From NCBI GenBank assembly GCA_018902385.1, contig JABSSW010000006.1, forward strand, positions 1 to 64,000: a stretch of 64,000 nt of DNA, written 5' to 3'. Positions 13,301 to 25,642 of this stretch are shown here, piece after piece. The notes under the pieces are model-generated. The model saw nothing but the letters and a program-made list of their open reading frames with translations, ran no database searches and was not told the origin of the DNA. Both the position numbers and the translations under genes were made by a program. This stretch comes from Physcia stellaris (taxonomy: Eukaryota > Ascomycota > Lecanoromycetes > Caliciales > Physciaceae). Each line of letters opens with the position of its first letter. Position 1 is the stretch's first letter.

Positions 13301-15781
13301 TGTAAATTTTAACGTGATTGAAACAATTTCGCGAACAATTGCATGATAAACGACGAAATGAATTTCGAAAAATATATTATCAACAAATATCAAACGATAC
13401 AGATTCGTGTCAATTACATTGATTTCAATGACGAAAATTTGTTGAATATCGATATGTGCGATTCGACAAGTTTTTTTTTTAAACGTCGTTTTCAATTTTT
13501 TTTTTCGAATGTTTTAATTGAAAACAAATTAAAAAAAAATTAAAAACGTATAACACGTTATGAATCACAATAATTTGATATTTGTTATTGATTGTAATTC
13601 GTATTTTGAACGTGTTTTGATTGATAACAACGTTTTTTTCATTGAAATCGAAAATCGTAATAAATTTGTTCAATTTGACGAAAAAAAAAAATCAAATTTG
13701 TTGTCGTTGATGTGACGATCAATTTCAAAATCGATATAATAATGATGATTTTTGAATATTTTCGAAAATGTATAAATCGAAATCATGACAAAACAAACAA
13801 ACATTATTTTTTTTTTTAACAACATAATTTCTCAACATGAAACGTTTGATTTTTACAAAGTAATTTTTCAACATGATTGAACATGTCAAAACATTTTCGT
13901 CAAAATTTTTCACAAATTCAAAATTGATCGACACAACGACGTTATGATTAATTTTGATTTTTTTGATTTTTTTTTCGAATGTTTTTTTTTTATGTGTTCG
14001 AATATTTCGATTTTGTTTCAACATTCGTTGTTTGAATATTTCATTTTTTCACAAACGTTGTATTTGATTTTTTTTTTAATTAAAATTGCAATTTTTTTAA
14101 TTTTCATGTATTTATTCAAAATATCAAAAATATTTGCAATTATTGCGTTGATTTTTTTATTGTCACAACAAAATTTAATGCAAATGATTTTGTAAACAAT
14201 AACACGAACATCGCGAAATTTGATTTTGAATTCGATTTTTGCAATTTTGTTGACAAAAATTTGTCAATTCATTTTTTTATCAATTTCAATAAAATCGTTG
14301 TTCGCAATGAAAAAATCAATAATAAAAAAATCGTAAACGTCGATGAAATAATTCACGAAATGAAAATTCATTTTTTATTTGCGAAAAACATAATCGTTGT
14401 GAATGATCGTCAAATCGTCGTTGTAAATGCGAAATTTGACGACAAAATCGTGAATATCGATAAAAATTTTCAAAATGATTGATCGAAATTTTTCGTGAAT
14501 TTCGATTACACGAAAATCGTTTTTTTTGATAAATTTGTTTTTCAATTCAATAATTATTTGAAAAACAATTTTTTTTTGTTGTAAAAATTTTCGAATTTTT
14601 CGTTCAACGATGTTGAAAATCAAATTTTTGACGACAATTTGAACGATAATTCATGATCGATTGTTTAGATTGACGATCGCAAAACGAATAATTACATTTG
14701 AAAAAATGTCGTTTTCGAAAAAAAAAAACAATTGATAATTTGCACAACAATAATAATATCGTTGAATCAAAATTGAAAATTATAATTTTTTTCAAATTTG
14801 AATGTGTTTTTCAAAAAAAAATGAACATTGTTGACAAATACGTTGAAAAAAATTTCGAAATTTATTGTTAAATATTTACGTTTGCGAAATCTAATGATAA
14901 AAATGAAAACAATGTAAATAAAATCACAATTCGATGATGATAAAATTTTGATAAAATGTTTCGAAATTATTATGTTTTCAATTGAAATGATCGAATTTTT
15001 TGTCATTGATTTTCAATTTTTTTTTGTCATAAAATTGATCAATCTTTTCACGATAATTGTGTTCGAATTAATTGCGTCATTTTCGAACGAAAATTCAAAT
15101 TCGTCAAATTGTTCGTCGTCGAAATTTTCATTTAATGTAAATTTGACGATGATTGAAAAAATCAAAATGATTGAAAAAATGATTGAAATTTTTGAAATCG
15201 ACGTTTTTGAAATGAATTTGAAAATAATTGTTTTTTTGAAATTTTATTCATGATTGACGCGTGTTAACAATGAATATTGCAAATATGATTAAAAAAATAT
15301 GTATGTGAATGAAAATTTTTGTTAATAACAACGAAATATTGACGCGATATTTATGTGTTAACAAATTCAATTGTAATGATGAAATTGACAAATAAATTGA
15401 TCGTTTCATTTTCGAAATATTTGCGAAATCAATTTGTTGTTGTTTCAAAAATAAAAAATTATGTTTAAAAAAATTAACGTAAATCATTTTTCGACGATTT
15501 TCGACATATAAAATATCAATTTTTGTTTTCTTTTTGCAACAACAAATCGATATTTTTTTGTCGTTTGTGTCAATTGATCGACATTTTTTCGTATGCGAAC
15601 GAACGTATGTATGCGTTTCATCGTTGATGATATGTCGATTGTTTAAAAAAAAATGCAACGATGAATGAAAATGAAACATGTTAATATATGATATCGAAAT
15701 GATGTTTGCATCGAATGTACGTATGTTGAATATTTGTTTGCTAACGAAATTCATACAGAAAGCAAATTCGAATTCATAATT

Positions 15782-15924
15782 TGTTGAACAAAATTTTTGA
15801 TTCAATACTATTTAGAGAGCAGATGACTCATTATATACATGTGATTACACGCTAATGAGTAGCTTCATGTATCAGCCTCTGTATTAGATGGCTGGTCAAT
15901 GACGTGTCGCTATTGCTTCCAACA
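15782..15924 (-). repeat. Right LTR (5' LTR of the minus-strand element)
   Basis: This 143-bp partner of the left LTR has only about the first 50 bases on its inner side mutated; the outer part is GC-balanced. There are no length differences and no transversions relative to the left copy. Confidence 0.93.
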
Positions 15925-15929
15925 GCTCC
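15925..15929. repeat. Target-site duplication, right copy (GCTCC)
   Basis: The five bases after the right LTR equal those before the left LTR, the expected footprint of copia integrase. Confidence 0.9.
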
Positions 15930-17165
15930 CCATATCCACTGCACATATTTTGTCCTCTCTGACGATGAGGCTCCTGTAAGTGAGTCTGCGATCACCGAGC
16001 CTCATTCTAGGATGTTGCGGTGGAAGCACGATATATAACTATACATCTCGGCTGAGGCTACGGCAAGGCTATTGGTGGAGCTATGATTGTACGACCTAGC
16101 CAAAAATTTCTTTAATTAGCAGAGAAGTCCTTAATCTGTAGTGTTATCATTTAAATCATCATCTACAGAGTCGGATCCGTGAACCAAAAAGGGATGTGAA
16201 GCCTCGAAGCACTGTCGCATGTCCTTGTACCCTTTTGCTTCAAGCCATTGGGTGAATGGTGCAACAGCCGATCTGCGCTATACCAGCCATTGAATAGGGT
16301 CGTGAAACCAACTTTATTAGAGCTGCACGGCTCGAGGCGGGTAGTTATGTGGATTAGAGTCTGAAAATGGTACGCTTTTGAACGATCAGATGTTAGAAAG
16401 ATTGATTGATAATTAGGCCTTAATATGAAAAGAAGCTTGTTGATTGTTTGGCTCAAATAACAGGGGATGACAAATTCCAGCTAATGTTGGAGTCATTCGT
16501 CCAATTCTTATCTAGCAAAGCTGCCGCCTCGATCAATTTGGATTACTGTGGAAGAACCGCTGTGCGAAGGTCTGTCAGTAGCCATTGAGAGAAAGATAGT
16601 AAGAATGTTGAGAACCGAGAAGACGTATTCTGGTAAAGGAGGGAGAGATTAGGTCCCATTTCGAGGGGCGGCGAAGAAATTCTTGTAGTATCAGCACTAT
16701 AGCGAATGTAGAGCTCCTGTTATGATTTTGAGACCCTGGTGAAAAGGTATTACGTAGTCGGTGAAACATCTCAGAATGGGGCTGTACCTTTCCTACAATC
16801 TTAGAGCAGGTGTTGAGATATCCCAAGATGAAATGCATATCATGTGAGTTCAATGAGTAGACCACATCAGCAAATTCCGATTTCTTGATGCTCGTCCGAA
16901 AGTAGATCCCTGGAAAGAAAGCGGTAGTAATGCACCCTCATCCCCCTTAAGAGCCTTGGTCCCTTTGGGAGATGGTAGATATACAGGATTCAGCAACAAA
17001 GGGAGCATTCTGTCATATAAAATAATGGTGGGAAGGAGATCTAGACAATCCTGACCTTGAGAATTTGAAAGTACACCGCCTTGAATGAGACATACAATAT
17101 GCATGCTCTTTCTGCAACAAGCCGCTTAACACACCATTGCATACACTTCAAGAGACTTGTATTCC
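15930..17165. other. Intergenic, no supported gene
   Basis: GC-balanced DNA right of the copia element. Several short minus-strand frames exist, but none has a start, splice structure or motif I can defend. Confidence 0.45.
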
Positions 17166-18206
17166 TTAAACTCGGGACTCAAATGACTGCAGAAATCCCG
17201 CTGCCATCCTCACTTCATCATCCTCTAGAAAAAAATCGATAGATTTACGATGAAATAAAGCCACACGACTCCAGACAGCCGTCAAAGTCTGCATCATCTG
17301 ACCCCAGGGTAGTGGATAATCGTTTTTATCAAATCCCGTACCGTGCATGTTCAACGACACTGATCCAGAAAGACTGACCGCGTTGACGTAGGCGTCCATC
17401 TCGTACGGGTTATGAGTCGCACACTCTGCCAGAGCTTCCAGAAAGCAACTGAACGATTGACGGATGTCAATAGCCTCCCCAAAGGTCTCCCAGCGAATAT
17501 CGACACCGGGGAGACCAGGGAAGGGAATCAAACCGCTCTCGTCGTAGCGGCGCGATATTTGCAAAGAGCTTATCTTTGCTTCTCCCGGTCTGGCAACGTC
17601 AACGGTATCGTCGCCGCTAACACCGCTGGTATTTGTTGCGCCTCTGATTGGTCTGTGCTGCCATTTCATGAATGCAATAGGTCGCTGGTCCAGCTCCAAT
17701 GTTGCGAACAGTCTTGGCACAAGACCATTTCTGCTAATAGGCTTCTCCGCCAGCTTGATACCGGCTTCATAAATCGCCTGCACGACGTGCTTGCTCCTTA
17801 AAACGTTAGGTGTTCCCGGCGTCGGTATGGCATCAATCAGAATCATTTCATGCAAGCCCAGAATATCCCATCTCGGGATAGTATGATCATAGCCATTGAA
17901 AGCTAGCCCATTGAGCCCTATTAAAGCACAGTTGGAAATTTCTTGGAAATTCAGCGTTGGTTGGGCGTCGAAGCGAATCTTAATTTCGAAATTGGGAATT
18001 GGCCGGCGAGAGGTGAGGTTAATCCTGCTTTATCATTGAGCATTCAGGAACAACAAAGGATAATTAATCGACAGCAGGAAGTTCTACCTTCCATTGAAAA
18101 GAGCGATATGTGATTTATTTCCTTGCTGCGACGCAGGTACTGACAACGAGAACACGGATGTAAGAGGCCATACAATAAGAACTATCCAAGGTATAAAATG
18201 TATCAT
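17166..18206 (-). CDS. Predicted secreted protein of about 325 aa, two exons
   Basis: Exon 1 is 18206-18088 and exon 2 is 18024-17166, joined over a 63-bp GTAGAA...GCAG intron in exact frame. The N-terminus MIHFIPWIVLIVWPLTSVFS is a strong signal peptide. The mature region has an N-glycosylation-type NLT site soon after the junction, a stretch around NGYDHTIPRWDILGLHE, and a block around VLRSKHVVQAIYEAGIKLAE. That block resembles an uncharacterised secreted family I have a general impression of from plant-associated ascomycetes, but I cannot name it. The C-terminal third is acidic with a hydrophobic helix. Function is unknown; secretion is the main supported claim. It lies about 1.2 kb from the copia element. 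Confidence 0.75.
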
Positions 18207-19338
18207 TGCCAATCACAAGATACCACAGTCATGTAACTTTTATTGTGTGCTCTAAAACCTGCATGTATCGCGGCTTTCTCGGGGAATATAGGTCAAGGCG
18301 CGTGTCGCCTGCGGAAGAATCGCGACAGCCACCTTATTATTCCCGTACACGGCACGCTTCTCAATTCGTGAGTTAGCCGACATGCTTCGTTAAAGCATTC
18401 TGACATTTTTAGACTTGATTCTAAAGCAGTGTCACTTCCGATGAAACTGCGAGATCGCAATAAAAGACCGCGAGCGGTCTTATACGAGTAGAGCACTGAC
18501 TCAGTCCGATGTGTTTCGAGTTCCCGTATCGATCCCTTGATAAACGCTTTCCGCATTCAATGCAATACCGGACACTTTTCTTCGCTTTCAACCTGACTAT
18601 TTAGTGAAATGTGAATCGAAGATGCTTGCAATCATCGGCGGATGGCCTCAGCTCACGTCTGAAAGCGGAGTTTGCATCAGCTTGAAGCCCGCCTCCATCC
18701 ATTTGTTTTATTGTCCTCCGGAGCGAAACATGAAACCCAAGTGAGTATTGTAATCCTTTCAGAGTATCTCAAACCTGGGGATAGCCATCGTCGTTCATGC
18801 CAAAGTTGCTTTGACGGTTTGCCATGGACTAAAAATCCGAGCAAGATCCCTGCAGCCTATGAGGCTTACTGCGCGCGAGCACGAAGGCATGGCCGTTTTT
18901 CGAGACACGTCTACATTCTAATTGTCCTGTGTTGATGGTTTCGATCAGCATCGATGAATCCAGCACAACCCATCAGTACGAGGTCACCCTGCCTCAACCA
19001 TGCAATAGCGTTTCACTAGTTGTAGCAGTGTTTCCTGTACGCACGTTTATCGAGGGAGCCACGTTGCTACGCCGTGGTACCCTTAGACACAGCTTATTTC
19101 TCTAATCTCTCTGCGACGGGACATAAGCTGGCGAATGGACTCGTCACACCTGTGATGCCAGAAGTGCCTGCTTTTTCGATAGTGCGTAGAAGATCAAGAT
19201 GTACACTTCATTCTTCTTCCATACCTGGATCTGTAGTCGTCTCATACATAGGTATATATATTTTCGCACTCTTGACGAGTTTTGAAACCATTTCGAGTCT
19301 GGAAATTTGCCTTTTTCAACGTGACTCGAATTCAAATG
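18207..19338. other. Intergenic, no supported gene
   Basis: This contains the promoter of the secreted gene and the 3' flank of the F-box-like gene. A minus-strand open frame at 19144-19335 lies immediately after that gene and could be a further exon, but I found no convincing splice pair. Confidence 0.4.
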
Positions 19339-20548
19339 TCAAAGAGCTTCCAAGATTTTCCAGATCCTCCAACGATTTCGCAAACCTAGGGGTATGGGAT
19401 CACCCAGAACTTTTAATCTGTTTCTCTCCGCTTCTTCAATCTCGTCGTCCTCTACTGTTACATATCTGGAGCTATAATTCTCTAGAAGATGACGGCTATC
19501 CTCGTCCGCTTTAAATAGCAGCGCTTGTATGCATGAGTCTGAGACCTTCGGAACCGCGTCCGATCCTGTCAGCATGCTAAGCTCATCGGGAAACATCCAG
19601 CCAAGACGATCCGCGATGTCCTCTGGACAACTTGATTTGACGCTAGGTGTGGGGGTGGCAGTAGACATAGAGAACTCCGAGTCGATAAAAGCAGCTAGTC
19701 CGGGTATTATTGTCGCAGAAGGATCAGCGCACAGTACCTAAATGGCTACCCGTCAGCGGGGATAGAATCTTCAGATCTTATTGTTCTCCTGAGGGCTTAC
19801 CTCCCATCCAGGTGCCGATTGCCATTCATGCATCCAGAATTGTCTCGCCCCGTAATAATTGTGTGGCCATTCGATGCCACCACGGTTACCCCAGTAACTG
19901 TCTGAGTATTTTTCCTTACCTCTGCCATGGATGTTATTCCATCTCTGTCTTTGAAACGCTTCGCAGAAAGCATCAAGCGACTTGGGCTGATCGGAAACTG
20001 CGAATTGAGCTTTCTCTTGTCGGACTTTACACATTCGATCGATAATGTCAAGACAGGCTTGATGTATGGGAAATATCATCCCGTGGTATTGATTGTCATT
20101 CCCAGTCGGCGCATATACATACATTGGCTCCATCTCGCCGTCCTGAGTTGGAATTTTAGGGTCACCGAGATTTTCTTCATAATACCACTCAGCTGGCTGA
20201 GATACGAATAGACTGGGACTACTGGATACGTTGACGTATTTTGGCTCACTGGTTGCCGTCAGCTCCCCATGAACTGGAATGTTGAAAGAGAGTTTGACAT
20301 TTCTACATGACTTCCCACAAGTCTGAAGTCAGTGAGCCACTGTTCATCCATGTTAGCCACTTGATGCGAATACGCAGAGAAGCAGGGCAGCGTACTTGAG
20401 TCTGTTCCTGCGGGAGTTGGCGCGCATCGTACGGATTGTTGTATTGCAGATCTAGAGGTTCATCTGGTTCAGGATTCACGGGATCTCGAACGTCAGGCAG
20501 ACTGAACATGCAGCCACAGACGGCGCAATACTTCTCCCGGCAGAACAT
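19339..20548 (-). CDS. F-box-like protein with N-terminal Cys cluster, three exons
   Basis: Exons 20548-20396, 20322-19801 and 19737-19339 join in phase 0 over introns of 73 and 63 bp, giving about 357 aa. The N-terminus has a CREKYCAVCGCMF cysteine cluster like the small zinc-ribbon start of many ascomycete F-box proteins. The centre has FPIHQACLDIIDRMCKVR, a block typical of that group. The third exon has a degenerate F-box-like run (ADRLGWMFPDELSMLTGSD) followed by NRWRIWKI. Proteins of this group usually extend well beyond the NRxRIW block, so this gene may be truncated or have a missed last exon. F-box proteins normally recruit substrates to SCF ubiquitin ligases; the substrate here is unknown. 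Confidence 0.6.
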
Positions 20549-20789
20549 TGGGGAATGCTTTTGCAACTATTGAGTCACAGGCTTTCTTTGTGAACTCTGA
20601 TAGCACTAAACGATTTACTCGTAAGGCAGGCTAGTTGAAACTTATGGTTCAAGAATTACATTTAGCAGAATGATCATAAGAGTCAGCATGACGCGAAGGT
20701 CTTAATAGACGCCGGGGATCAAGGACAACGAAACGATTTTACTCATTTTCTTGAAACAAGGCAAACGCCTGCAAATTGCGACAGCGCTT
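20549..20789. other. Short GC-balanced gap before the AT-rich tract
   Basis: The presumed promoter of the F-box-like gene; no specific site is recognised. Confidence 0.35.
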
Positions 20790-21441
20790 TTTCTTAGAAT
20801 TGAAATTATCAAATATCGTGATTTTCGTCATTTGACATTATCGTTTTGTTATCATCATCATCATTCGTACAACAAAAACATCACATTATTGACAATTCAC
20901 GATTATACGTTGAGACGTTGATGATGTTGCGTTCGAACATACACATAATTACGTTCAAATCGCAAAAATCGAACGTTTGTTCAAACAATTGACAATTGAT
21001 TTTTGATTGAATTTCATTGTTGCAATTGCAATTGCAACAATGTATATATACAAAAACTTTTTAACGTGCATTTCACATTAACGTTGTTGAATACATTAAC
21101 GTTGTTGAACGTTGATCGTCAATTAACACGATTATCGCATATCGTTAATACATCAATGCGTCAAAAATCGCATGATTTCGAATCGTTGCATTCGTTTTTA
21201 GCAAGTTTTCATGTCATTTCTCATATTAATTTGTATTGCAAAATATTTTTACAATTGTTCAACAACGACATCAACAATAAAAATGAATGATATGTTTGCA
21301 ATAATTGACATGAACTCATGTTAAAGCATGAAATAACTGTGATTGTCAATGAAAAACATTGAACAATATTTCTGATTCGATTGTTCGCTTTGTATGATAA
21401 ATCGTATGATAATTAAACGATTTAATTTGAAAATTCTTTTT
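20790..21441. other. Short AT-rich tract with RIP-like composition
   Basis: About 650 bp share the dinucleotide character of the large AT-rich blocks: C is almost always followed by A or G. No coding similarity is visible. It may be the remains of a short repeat or one end of a larger element. Confidence 0.6.
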
Positions 21442-21677
21442 GAATTTTCGTTTTATCTCAGGAATCCTTAGACGAAATACGAAATAAATTGTTTCGAAAT
21501 CAGGTTTATCCGAAAGCCGTGCACCTCACGCTAGGAAATAATTCTTGTACTGAGTTAATGAATTTTCGTCTTATCTCAGAGAGCTTTAGACGAAATACGG
21601 AATAGACTGTTCCGAAATCAGGTTTATCCGAAAGTCGTGCACCTCACGCTAGGAAATAATTCTTGTACTGAGTTAAC
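21442..21677. repeat. Tandem duplication, two 118-bp units
   Basis: Units 21442-21559 and 21560-21677 align end to end without gaps. Both contain GAAATCAGGTTTATCCGAAA and GTGCACCTCACGCTAGGAAA. Most differences are C/T or G/A, and most of these have the left unit in the T or A state, as if it was mutated more strongly. Confidence 0.9.
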
Positions 21678-24486
21678 CAAATGGAAGACCTGGCTTATTC
21701 AGCAAAAGTCCCAACCCAGGTTAGGGTCGTGCCAAGCCACTTCCGCTCCCTCAATCCTACCACCTTTGTTTGCAAACAGTTTCAGATCTAATTTCATCGT
21801 TGAGTGGTTGGGGGTCACGATCATCGCCAACGTAGAATCTTGGAGAAGATATCCAGGAGCGCTTAGACCGCTTCCCTTGAATCTAGCCACCTCTCGCTGT
21901 TTGTGCTCTGCTGGCGGCCCAGGGCCGTAAGAAGCTATCACCGCCCCCTGAGCGCCAACAAACTCTCTTTATCTAGGCCAAAGCTACGGGGAGTTGCGGA
22001 AGGCCACAAGTACGCCATGAAGCCGGCGAAGCAAGTAAACTAAAAGGAGCAGTAACAGGACTGGCCTGCCTTATTTATTATTTCTCCTGCTACTCGTATG
22101 CAGATAGATATTTCAAGGTGGCGAATACGGAAGCTCTGTCAACAGACTGCCCGACAGCCGCTCCACTAAGACGTCTGTTTACTGCATCCAAGCGGCTACT
22201 TATTCGCCTGACGTGCACTAAAATAGAAATACCCAATTACGAGTAGGTCGTGGAGGACTGAACCACATCGACTGGAAAAGCTGCCGCGCTCGGCTTACTT
22301 TCCTTTTACGCCGTACCACACCTGAATTTACCATCGATCATGAATCCATCTCGGGTTGCTTGCCCCTGGCGCGAGTTTACCCTGGTAGCGGCACCGAGCT
22401 TTTGGCGTTGGCGTGGGTAAAAGAGTATTTTAGTGATTTGCATACAATAACCAAAGGTCGATCGAGCCGGAGATTTACTTGGTGACGACAAAGGTTAAAT
22501 CCGAGCCGCTGTTGAGACGTAAAATTCGGCAACGGCGGAATAAAATCCTTGTGGCGTTAAGTCGTTGGATCCGCGAAAACTATAAGTAAAGTGCCCTTAT
22601 TAGCCAGGGGCTAGCCAGTAGGAGCTTGTTCCTTTTCCCTCAGGAAAACACGGACCGATTTTTTCGTCATCTCCCGCAGGATCAGAATATTCGGAGTGTT
22701 CTCTTCATCGGTAATGGGGGACTTCACTGGCCTTTTCTACTGTCCCGTCAAGTCCTTGCCCTGAAGCCTCTCAATGTCTTGCCCCGAGATAGTGCTGATG
22801 GTTTCGGTGCGCATGGACTGATGGGTCGGAGTAGGATGGGAAAGATGGAGACCACGGCATCTAAAGTTCTTTGGGGGCTCAGCATATAAAGACATGGACA
22901 ATGATGAGATTCCTGGCTACGTACCGATCTTGGACGGCCTTATATAATCTGAGTCCTGTCAAAGGAATATGCCAGTACTGCAGGAGGACGCGATGAGCCA
23001 GGTCGAAAGCTGTGAGGTTTACGAGGCCAGGATGGGCACATACACCTAGACCTTTTCATTGACCAGATAAAGCCTTCGCAGAATGTATGGCAAACCCATA
23101 CACCTCTCAAGGCTGGGTATCCACTATCTTCGAGATAGCCGCAGCATAGATGTATGATCCCCCTCCCCTAGCTTCTCTGCATGAACTCGGACCTGAAAGA
23201 AATGGGCTGCAAGGAAGCTTGTTAGGCTGTGCCAGTGGAAGTGTTGGACTCAACCAACACCTTGAGTATGTATGGTTGTGCGTAACTGCTGATTGTTCCA
23301 GGGCGGTCTTAGCATAGGCCAGGAAATTGCTGACTTGGAGTCTTCAGCTTACAGGAAGGAACAGGGTGCTGCTGGCTGGTCATTACGAGGTCGGAAGGCA
23401 ATTAGACGAGGTGGTGAGTACTATCCGACCCGTTAATAACGTGCTTTACTGAATGTCAACGTTGTGAATTGTCACGGACATCCTACAAGGACAGGGATAC
23501 CTACCAATCAGGGTTGCTGGCTGGACTCTAAGTCGTCAACAAGAAGGCAGAAAACAATGGCTCCATAAAAAGAATAGCAAGACTCAATGCATTACCTTGG
23601 GCAATGATCCTTGATAAGAGATGTAGATGATGACAGAAAGTGGTGGGAAGACCTTGAGTGGGACCAGAAGAAGAAAAGATGGCAAGCAAAAGAGGAGGAA
23701 GAGGAAGAGGAAGTTCAGGCGAAGAAACAATCACAGAAGCCATTTCTTGTCTAGGAAGGCAGGCGCCGTCGGACTAAAAAATATGGAAGGCAGAAGTACG
23801 CTCTTTCCCCATACCACCTAACCAACCGTTCAAGACTAATCCTACTTCTCAAGCGACAGTGACAGCAAGACTTCACTGACGAAGGCATTCATTCGAAGCC
23901 AATACGTTTCCACTAACATTACATCAGACTACCACACGGCGCAACCGTCCTCGATCAAAATTTGCTTGCTGAAGGACGAAGGCTTCCGATCAGACTTTGT
24001 ATATACGATATCTTTCCAGCTCCTTCTCTAACTCGTGTAAGGTATTTATAGATCTAACTTTACTTCTTCGAGACGTGGCGTAAAGCAATCAACAAGCAGT
24101 ATTCGCGCACGGTAACCTAGATAGCAGGAGCAACCCATACTCCAACACCATACAAATCCGCAAACGCAATAGTCGATCCACCCACACAATTCCGAGTTGG
24201 ATAAACAGCACACGGGAGGCTCCTGCCCGCACTTCAGCTTGCCTTGTGTACAAGTAGTTTCAGATAACAAAGATATTAAGGATCTCAAAACCTATTAAAG
24301 CGCCCATGCGACTAATGAGCTCCGCAGTTCTGCCCATTTCCCCATTACCTCGAAGGCCACCATTACTGCCTAGACGATTACCCCTCCCCTGCTCCCCTGC
24401 CACCTCCCCATTCAACCTAAGATCGGAAAAGAGAATCTATCTGCATGCAATCGGATACCCGTTCACCACACCGCTGCTCCATTCCC
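21678..24486. other. Gene-poor stretch, nothing supported
   Basis: About 2.8 kb without a gene I can defend. Frames are short, overlap on both strands and show no motif. It includes a purine-rich/pyrimidine-rich patch near 23660-23720. Confidence 0.4.
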
Positions 24487-24666
24487 CTAGCGAAGACCAC
24501 CATTGCCAATCCAGAATGGATACCTAGCGCAGTCAGGACACGGACCACTGCGACGCTTCTTCTGATACACGAGGGTGCATTCGCGCCCGCTTCTAAAGTC
24601 CATACATCTATCCATAATTCTCGCTTCGTGTCCGCATTCGTATGTCCATCGGTCGTAGAAGCACAT
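24487..24666 (-). CDS. Tiny cysteine-rich Met-Cys protein, copy A
   Basis: The frame gives 59 aa from ATG-TGC. The sequence starts MCFYDRWTYECGHEARI, continues with RCMDFRSGRECTLVYQ, and then has GPCPDCAR. The spacing of cysteines and the VYQ-then-GPCPxC ending match the protein at 25643-25792 closely, although the two differ at most other positions, so the frame is under protein-level constraint. No signal peptide is present, so it is probably intracellular and may bind metal, an inference from paired cysteines plus CGH. A GTATCC site after the last cysteines could be a splice donor, which would change the last dozen residues. Confidence 0.65.
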   Translation of the reverse strand: MCFYDRWTYECGHEARIMDRCMDFRSGRECTLVYQKKRRSGPCPDCARYPFWIGNGGLR

Positions 24667-25642
24667 TTTGTGGAGGACGATAGTGCTTGACGATTCTTCG
24701 ACTTAGTGGTTGGCTTTGGCTCGGAGTGTTATGAAAGCTTAGTGGGTGGTCGATCTGGGGGAGAAATTCTGGTTGGAGATTGGAATTGGGATTGGAAGTT
24801 GCTTGATGTAGACTGTAGCAGAGTCGAAAGTATGGAAGACTTGTGTAACCTATATATAACGTATCTGAAGTCATCGTTTCCGAAAAGAGTCAGTGTGAGG
24901 TGTGATGCTGAGTGTTGGTCATTCACGATGATTTGACGAGTGACTTGTGACAAAGGAGTGAAACTGTCTATTCTCAGTGAACACAAGTGACCGTGAGATC
25001 TTCAATATTCACTTGAATCTACTATATGACAACGAACAGAACGACACTAGTCACGATTGCCCCAAAATCAGGCGCATCTACAGCAAGTCGAGTAGTTGCT
25101 CATGAGAATGTCTTTAGCATTGCTGTCTTCTAGCTTTTCTAACTAGCTAGAGTCCTACAATAGAGTAGTGTCAATCATTGCATCCAATCTTAAACACATA
25201 CCGACGCCTAGCAGCTCTCGGTATTCTGTGCTTCAGAGGGGATATGACACTGATGCAGTGGAGAAATGGGGATTGTCAATAATTCTATCGGACTTGGCAT
25301 CCTTTGCGGGATTATGATCTTCACGAGGCGAGAAGGAGGAAAAGGTAAAGTAAAAATCACAGGATCGGGAACTTTTTTTATTTGGTTAATCTCGGAATGG
25401 ACATCAAAAAGGCCGGCAGTAAGTGTAGAAGAAATGCTTGGGATTGACTAAAGCACCCAACTGCAATCACCGAACTACAACAACTCCTGCATCCCTCGAC
25501 TATTTCAAAAGCCTCCACTAAAATCCACCGTGCTCCCCCCATCTCTCCCCCGCTCACACCTCGAAGCAAATGAACTATCCGCATACATATACCAGCCTTC
25601 GCCTCAACAACCACCACCATCATCACCACCCTGGATCGTCAA
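24667..25642. other. Intergenic between two tiny cysteine-rich genes
   Basis: No further gene is supported. It holds the promoter of copy A and the 3' flank of copy B. Confidence 0.4.

Larger units (their letters stand above)
10225..15924 (-). mobile_element. Ty1/copia LTR retrotransposon, both LTRs present, interior broken
   Basis: The element is 5.7 kb and bounded by 143-bp direct repeats that start TGTTG and end CAACA, with a 5-bp target duplication GCTCC on both sides. Minus-strand translations show, from high to low coordinate, a gag-like basic zinc-knuckle region (about 13725-14024), a protease-like stretch (about 13479-13673), gag-pre-integrase/integrase (12956-13495), reverse transcriptase (11365-11607) and RNase H (10580-10852). 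This is copia order. The structure looks whole, but the coding part is broken many times over by C-to-T type mutation. The LTRs differ only by such transitions, which implies that insertion was recent relative to the mutation. Confidence 0.92.

Noticed and set aside
20790-21441. Solo LTR
   Set aside because: No TG...CA borders or target duplication could be found, and it does not align to the 143-bp LTR.
22626-22889. Plus frame of 87 aa with some coding character
   Set aside because: No start context, splice partner or motif; neighbouring frames are equally open.
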